Of a DNA stretch of 8,730 nt, positions 6,351-8,730 are shown piece after piece. The DNA is from DASUBV01 sp035763085. GTDB lineage: Bacteria > Actinomycetota > Actinomycetes > Streptosporangiales > Streptosporangiaceae. A model generated the notes under the pieces. That model saw nothing but the letters and a program-made list of their open reading frames with translations. It made no database searches and was not told the origin of the DNA. A program made the translations under genes and the position numbers. The stretch lies in assembly GCA_035763085.1 (NCBI GenBank), contig DASUBV010000012.1:1-8730 (forward strand). The letters run 5' to 3'. Within the stretch, counting starts at the first letter, position 1; each line of letters begins with the position of its first letter.

Positions 6351-7699
6351 CGGAGGCCCCGTTTCGTATCCGCGTTATCGGCATCCGCGGTGCCGGCCGG
6401 GACCCGGGTCCGCACGGCCTGCACGTGGGCGACGAGGTCCTCGGCGCCACCGAGGGCGTCGATGTGCGGGGCGACGGCGGCGAGGGCGGCCTGGTCGCAC
6501 TCCACGACGTGGATGCCGCGCAGGAACGCCTGCACCGACAGGCCGCCGGTGTGCCGGGCGCTGCCGCCGGTCGGCAGGACGTGATTGGAGCCGGCCAGGT
6601 AGTCGCCCAGGGAGACGGGTGCGTAGGGGCCGGCGAACACCGCGCCGGCGTTACGCACCCGGCGGGCCAGGGCGGCGGCGTTCTCGGCCTGGATCTCCAG
6701 GTGCTCCGGGGCCCACGCGTCGGCCACCGCCAGCGCGGCGTCGAGGTCGTCGACCAGGGCGCATGCCGACTGGCCGGCCAGCGCGGTGCTCACCCGGTCG
6801 CGGTGCTTGGTGGCGGCGACGGCGGCGGCCAGCTCGGGGTCGACGCGGTCGGCGAGGCCGGGGTCGGTGGTGATCAGCAGGCAGCCGGCCTGCGGGTCGT
6901 GCTCGGCCTGGGCGACGAGGTCGGCGGCCAGGAAGGCGGGGTCGGCGGTGTGGTCGGCAATGATCGCGATCTCGGTCGGCCCGGCCTCGGCGTCGACGGC
7001 GACGCGGCCGCTGAGCAGCCGCTTGGCCGCGGCCACGTAGACGTTGCCGGGGCCGGTGATGACGTCGACCGGAGCGCAGTCGGCGGTGCCGTAGCCGAGC
7101 ATGGCGATGGCCTGCGCGCCGCCAGCGGCGTGCACCTCGGTAATGCCCAGCAGCGCGCAGGCGGCCAGCACGGCCGGGTGCGGCAGTCCGCCGCGGTCGG
7201 CCTGCGGCGGGCTGGTCACGGCGATCTCGGTGACGCCCGCCGCCTGCGCCGGGATCACGTTCATGACCACCGAGGAGGGGTAGGCGACCAGGCCGCCGGG
7301 CACGTACACGCCGGCGCGGCTGACCGGGACGTACCGCTCGGTGACCGTGGAGCCGGGCGCCACGGTGGTGACCGTGTCGGGCGGTACCTGGGCGCGGTGC
7401 ACGAGCTCGGCCCGGCGCGCGGCCTCCTCCAGGGCGGCGCGGACGGCGGGATCCAGCTCGGCCAGCGCGCTGGCCAGGGCCTGCGCCGGGACGCGCGTCG
7501 TCTCCAGGTCGACCCCGTCAAACCGGGCGGTATGCTCGCGGACCGCCTCAGCACCGCGCTGGCGCACGTCGTCGCAGACCGGCCGCACGGCGGCCATGGC
7601 GGCTTCGACGTCGAGTTCAGCGCGCGGCAGCACCCCGGCGAGATCGCCGGGGCTCAGGTCAGCAGCGGGCTTGCCACGCAGGTCGACTCGGATCAGCAC
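6347..7699 (-). CDS. hisD: Histidinol dehydrogenase (HisD)
   Basis: Zinc enzyme carrying out the last two NAD-dependent oxidations, histidinol to histidine. It is the first gene of the operon. 450 aa. Zinc ligands Q264 and H267 (AQAEHD), D366 (SLGDYLAGSNH) and H425 (DLVAHVQAVR), the catalytic pair E332-H333 (WAPEHLEI), and the NAD-side loops GVYVPGG (130-136) and ITGPGNVYVAAAKR (214-227) are all intact. After the usual end near R432 there is an extra tail of about 17 residues rich in Ala/Asp, ending D-N-A-D-T-K-R-G-L-R, which resembles the extra loop of HisH. The start is a GTG at 7699; a -10-like hexamer ends 6 nt upstream, so translation is probably leaderless. An in-frame continuation is limited by the short divergent region. 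Confidence 0.97.
   Translation of the reverse strand: MLIRVDLRGKPAADLSPGDLAGVLPRAELDVEAAMAAVRPVCDDVRQRGAEAVREHTARFDGVDLETTRVPAQALASALAELDPAVRAALEEAARRAELVHRAQVPPDTVTTVAPGSTVTERYVPVSRAGVYVPGGLVAYPSSVVMNVIPAQAAGVTEIAVTSPPQADRGGLPHPAVLAACALLGITEVHAAGGAQAIAMLGYGTADCAPVDVITGPGNVYVAAAKRLLSGRVAVDAEAGPTEIAIIADHTADPAFLAADLVAQAEHDPQAGCLLITTDPGLADRVDPELAAAVAATKHRDRVSTALAGQSACALVDDLDAALAVADAWAPEHLEIQAENAAALARRVRNAGAVFAGPYAPVSLGDYLAGSNHVLPTGGSARHTGGLSVQAFLRGIHVVECDQAALAAVAPHIDALGGAEDLVAHVQAVRTRVPAGTADADNADTKRGLR
6354..6382 (-). repeat. Short dispersed motif, copy in the hisD 3' end
   Basis: On the plus strand AGGCCCCG (6354-6361, identical to 4003-4010) is followed by TTT and, a few bases later, by GTTATCGG, comparable to GTGATCAG and GTTATCAG at the other two copies. 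Here the two blocks are 6 nt further apart than in hisH, a whole number of codons. It encodes D-N-A-D-T-K-R-G-L in the extra C-terminal tail and runs up to the hisD stop/hisC start. Confidence 0.4.
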
Positions 7700-7705
7700 G
7701 CGTCA

Positions 7706-7711
7706 AGCCTA
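7706..7711 (-). promoter_or_regulatory. Candidate -10 element of the his operon (leaderless)
   Basis: TAGGCT on the minus strand fits the TANNNT pattern of actinobacterial -10 boxes. Six nucleotides separate it from the GTG of hisD, so transcription would start at or right next to the start codon. No clear -35 box is seen 17-18 nt upstream; that position is occupied by the GC-rich repeat at 7712-7738. There is no room for a T-box or a histidine-rich leader peptide. Confidence 0.5.
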
Positions 7712-7738
7712 CGGGAGCGCGCCGGCCGGGAGCGCGCC
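7712..7738. repeat. 12-bp direct repeat upstream of hisD
   Basis: CGGGAGCGCGCC occurs twice, at 7712-7723 and 7727-7738, with a 3-nt spacer (15-bp period). It covers the place where the -35 region of the his promoter would sit. The spacing is not a full helical turn multiple (10.5), so two-site binding on one face is not obvious. It may be an operator or simply a small tandem duplication. Confidence 0.5.
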
Positions 7739-7777
7739 TGGCGGGGCCGCTGCCGGACGTACCGCCGATGCCGGGCA

Positions 7778-7783
7778 TATGGT
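7778..7783 (+). promoter_or_regulatory. Candidate -10 element of the lipoprotein gene (leaderless)
   Basis: TATGGT lies 6 nt before the ATG at 7790, the same geometry as the his promoter on the other strand. No good -35 is seen; GGACGT at 7755-7760 is the closest at 17 nt. The gene has only a weak GGTG as possible ribosome site, in keeping with a leaderless message. Confidence 0.4.
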
Positions 7784-7784
7784 G

Positions 7785-7796
7785 CTGTCATGACAG
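7785..7796. promoter_or_regulatory. 12-bp perfect palindrome over the lipoprotein start codon
   Basis: CTGTCATGACAG is its own reverse complement and is centred on the ATG, immediately downstream of the candidate -10 box. It could be an operator for a dimeric regulator. The ATG itself sits at the centre, so part of the symmetry comes for free. Confidence 0.35.
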
Positions 7797-8730
7797 GCTG
7801 CTGGCGGCTCGCCGGGTTAGTCACGGCTGCCCTGGTGCTGGCGGGCTGCGCGCATAACGGCGCGCCCGGCAGAGCGGGTCCGGGCGCGGGCGGACCCGCC
7901 AGGGCCGGGACCACGGCACCCGGCGCCACCGCACCGGCCACCACGGCACCGGCTACCACGGGCCCGGTCGTGAGCTCCGGGCACGTGCCGTGCACGGCCA
8001 CGACAGCGGCAGCCCGGCGGCTGAGCCGGGTCGCGACGACGATGACGCCGGTGCCGGGACAGCCGTTCGGCGTCGCGGTGACGGCCGACGGGCGGTGGGC
8101 CTTCGTCTCGCGGGTGAACTCGGTGGCCGTGCTGCGCATCCGGGCGTCCGGGCCGGTGCTGACGCGGTCGCTCCCGGCGCCCGAGGCGCTGGGCGACACG
8201 CTGACGCGGGACGGCCGCTACCTGCTGGTGTCCTCGGGCAGCGGCGCGACGGTGGTCAGCGTCGCGCGGGCCGAGGACGGCCAGCCTGACCCGGTTCTGG
8301 GCACGCTGTTGGCCCCGTCCGGGCAGGGCGCGATTGAGACAGCCGTCTCTCCCGACGGCCAGCTGGCGTTCGTCAGCCTGGAAAACAGCCAGGGCATCGC
8401 CGTGTTCCGGCTGGCACGGGCGCTGAGCCGCGGATTCGGCCCGGCGGATTTCGCGGGCACGATCCCGGCGGGCGTCGCGCCGGTCGGCATGGCCGTGTCA
8501 CCCGACGGCCGCTGGCTGTATGCCACCAGCGAGCTGGAGCGCGGGGCTACCAGCCTGAATGGTCCTGGCATGCTGAGCGTGATCAGCGTCCGCCGCGCCA
8601 GCAGGACGCCGGACAGGTCGGTGGTGGCCACGGTGACTGCCGGCTGCTCGCCGGTGCGGGTCATCCTGTCCCCGGACGGGTCGACGGCCTGGGTGACCGC
8701 GCGGGGCAGCGACGCGCTGCTGGCGTTCCG
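7790..8730 (+). CDS. YncE-like beta-propeller lipoprotein (3' end cut off)
   Basis: An exported lipoprotein, 313 residues visible, running off the window without a stop. The N-terminus has a short signal peptide with hydrophobic core (LAGLVTAALVLAGC); the lipobox LAGC gives C20 as the lipidated cysteine. A low-complexity Thr/Ala/Pro linker follows (about 25-61), typical of proteins anchored outside the membrane. From about residue 88 come repeated propeller blades, each with a D-G turn after a beta strand: TADGRWAFVS (98), TRDGRYLLVS (139), SPDGQLAFVS (187), SPDGRWLYAT (237), SPDGSTAWVT (294). Five blades are visible; seven would be usual for YncE/lactonase-like folds. C68 and C286 (AGCSPVRV) could form a disulfide. 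Function is unknown; ligand binding, lactonase-type hydrolysis or a surface scaffold role are possible. It is divergent from hisD and shares 90 nt with it. Confidence 0.85.
   Translation, partial: MTGCWRLAGLVTAALVLAGCAHNGAPGRAGPGAGGPARAGTTAPGATAPATTAPATTGPVVSSGHVPCTATTAAARRLSRVATTMTPVPGQPFGVAVTADGRWAFVSRVNSVAVLRIRASGPVLTRSLPAPEALGDTLTRDGRYLLVSSGSGATVVSVARAEDGQPDPVLGTLLAPSGQGAIETAVSPDGQLAFVSLENSQGIAVFRLARALSRGFGPADFAGTIPAGVAPVGMAVSPDGRWLYATSELERGATSLNGPGMLSVISVRRASRTPDRSVVATVTAGCSPVRVILSPDGSTAWVTARGSDALLAF
7910..7969 (+). repeat. 15-nt tandem repeat coding the Thr-Ala-Pro linker
   Basis: Four degenerate 15-nt units encode five-residue blocks: T-T-A-P-G, A-T-A-P-A, T-T-A-P-A, T-T-G-P-V (residues 41-60). 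The third unit is the cleanest. Such a repeat can change in copy number by slippage and would then alter linker length without changing frame. Confidence 0.6.

Noticed and set aside
5262..6584. 440-codon plus-strand open frame opposite hisC and hisD
   Set aside because: It is antisense to two genes with intact catalytic motifs, and its His/Gly/Gln/Arg-rich composition reflects codon structure of the opposite strand.
7700..7789. T-box or histidine attenuator ahead of hisD
   Set aside because: The region is only 90 nt, has no histidine codon run or specifier-like structure, and the -10 box is 6 nt from the start codon.
7693..8199. 168-codon minus-strand open frame opposite the lipoprotein gene
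   Set aside because: Covers the signal peptide and linker region of the plus-strand gene; its low-complexity Ala/Pro/Val stretch mirrors the tandem repeat.

Overview
This is an 8.7 kb piece of a very GC-rich actinobacterial chromosome, judged by third-position G/C, several GTG starts, 4-nt start/stop overlaps, and a PriA-type HisA in an hisD-C-B-H-A-(x)-F-I gene order. Nothing in the window fixes the genus. 

Layout. (1) Positions 1-1354, minus strand: nearly all of a dihydropyrimidinase/hydantoinase-like cyclic amidohydrolase, cut at its C-terminus by the window edge. It has a complete set of metal ligands but altered substrate-pocket positions. (2) Positions 1355-1499: a 145-nt spacer with a GC hairpin and a weak promoter for the amidohydrolase. 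(3) Positions 1500-7699, minus strand: a histidine biosynthesis operon transcribed hisD > hisC > hisB > hisH > hisA(priA) > rid-like gene > hisF > hisI. Junctions D/C, C/B, H/A, A/rid and rid/F are all 4-nt overlaps (ATGA or GTGA). Only hisB-hisH (94 nt) and hisF-hisI (42 nt) have spacers. (4) Positions 7700-7789: a 90-nt divergent promoter region. Both flanking genes have a -10-like hexamer ending exactly 6 nt before the start codon, which suggests two leaderless transcripts; the region also carries a 12-bp direct repeat and a 12-bp perfect palindrome. (5) Positions 7790-8730, plus strand: a lipoprotein with a Thr/Ala/Pro linker and a YncE-like beta-propeller, cut by the window edge.

How the genes work together. 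HisI, HisA/PriA, the HisH-HisF synthase, HisB, HisC and HisD cover pathway steps from PR-AMP to histidine. HisG and HisE (first two steps) and a histidinol-phosphate phosphatase are not here and must lie elsewhere. The PriA form of HisA probably also serves tryptophan synthesis. The eighth gene, between hisA and hisF, encodes a Rid (YjgF/YER057c/UK114) protein that lacks the arginine used by RidA imine deaminases.

The core of the window is a well-known pathway. The least explained signals are a short sequence seen three times in the his operon (in the hisD 3' tail, inside hisH, and just upstream of hisH), coinciding with lineage-specific extra residues in HisD and HisH; the Arg-less Rid protein; and the altered pocket of the amidohydrolase. 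I do not see a wholly new multi-gene system.
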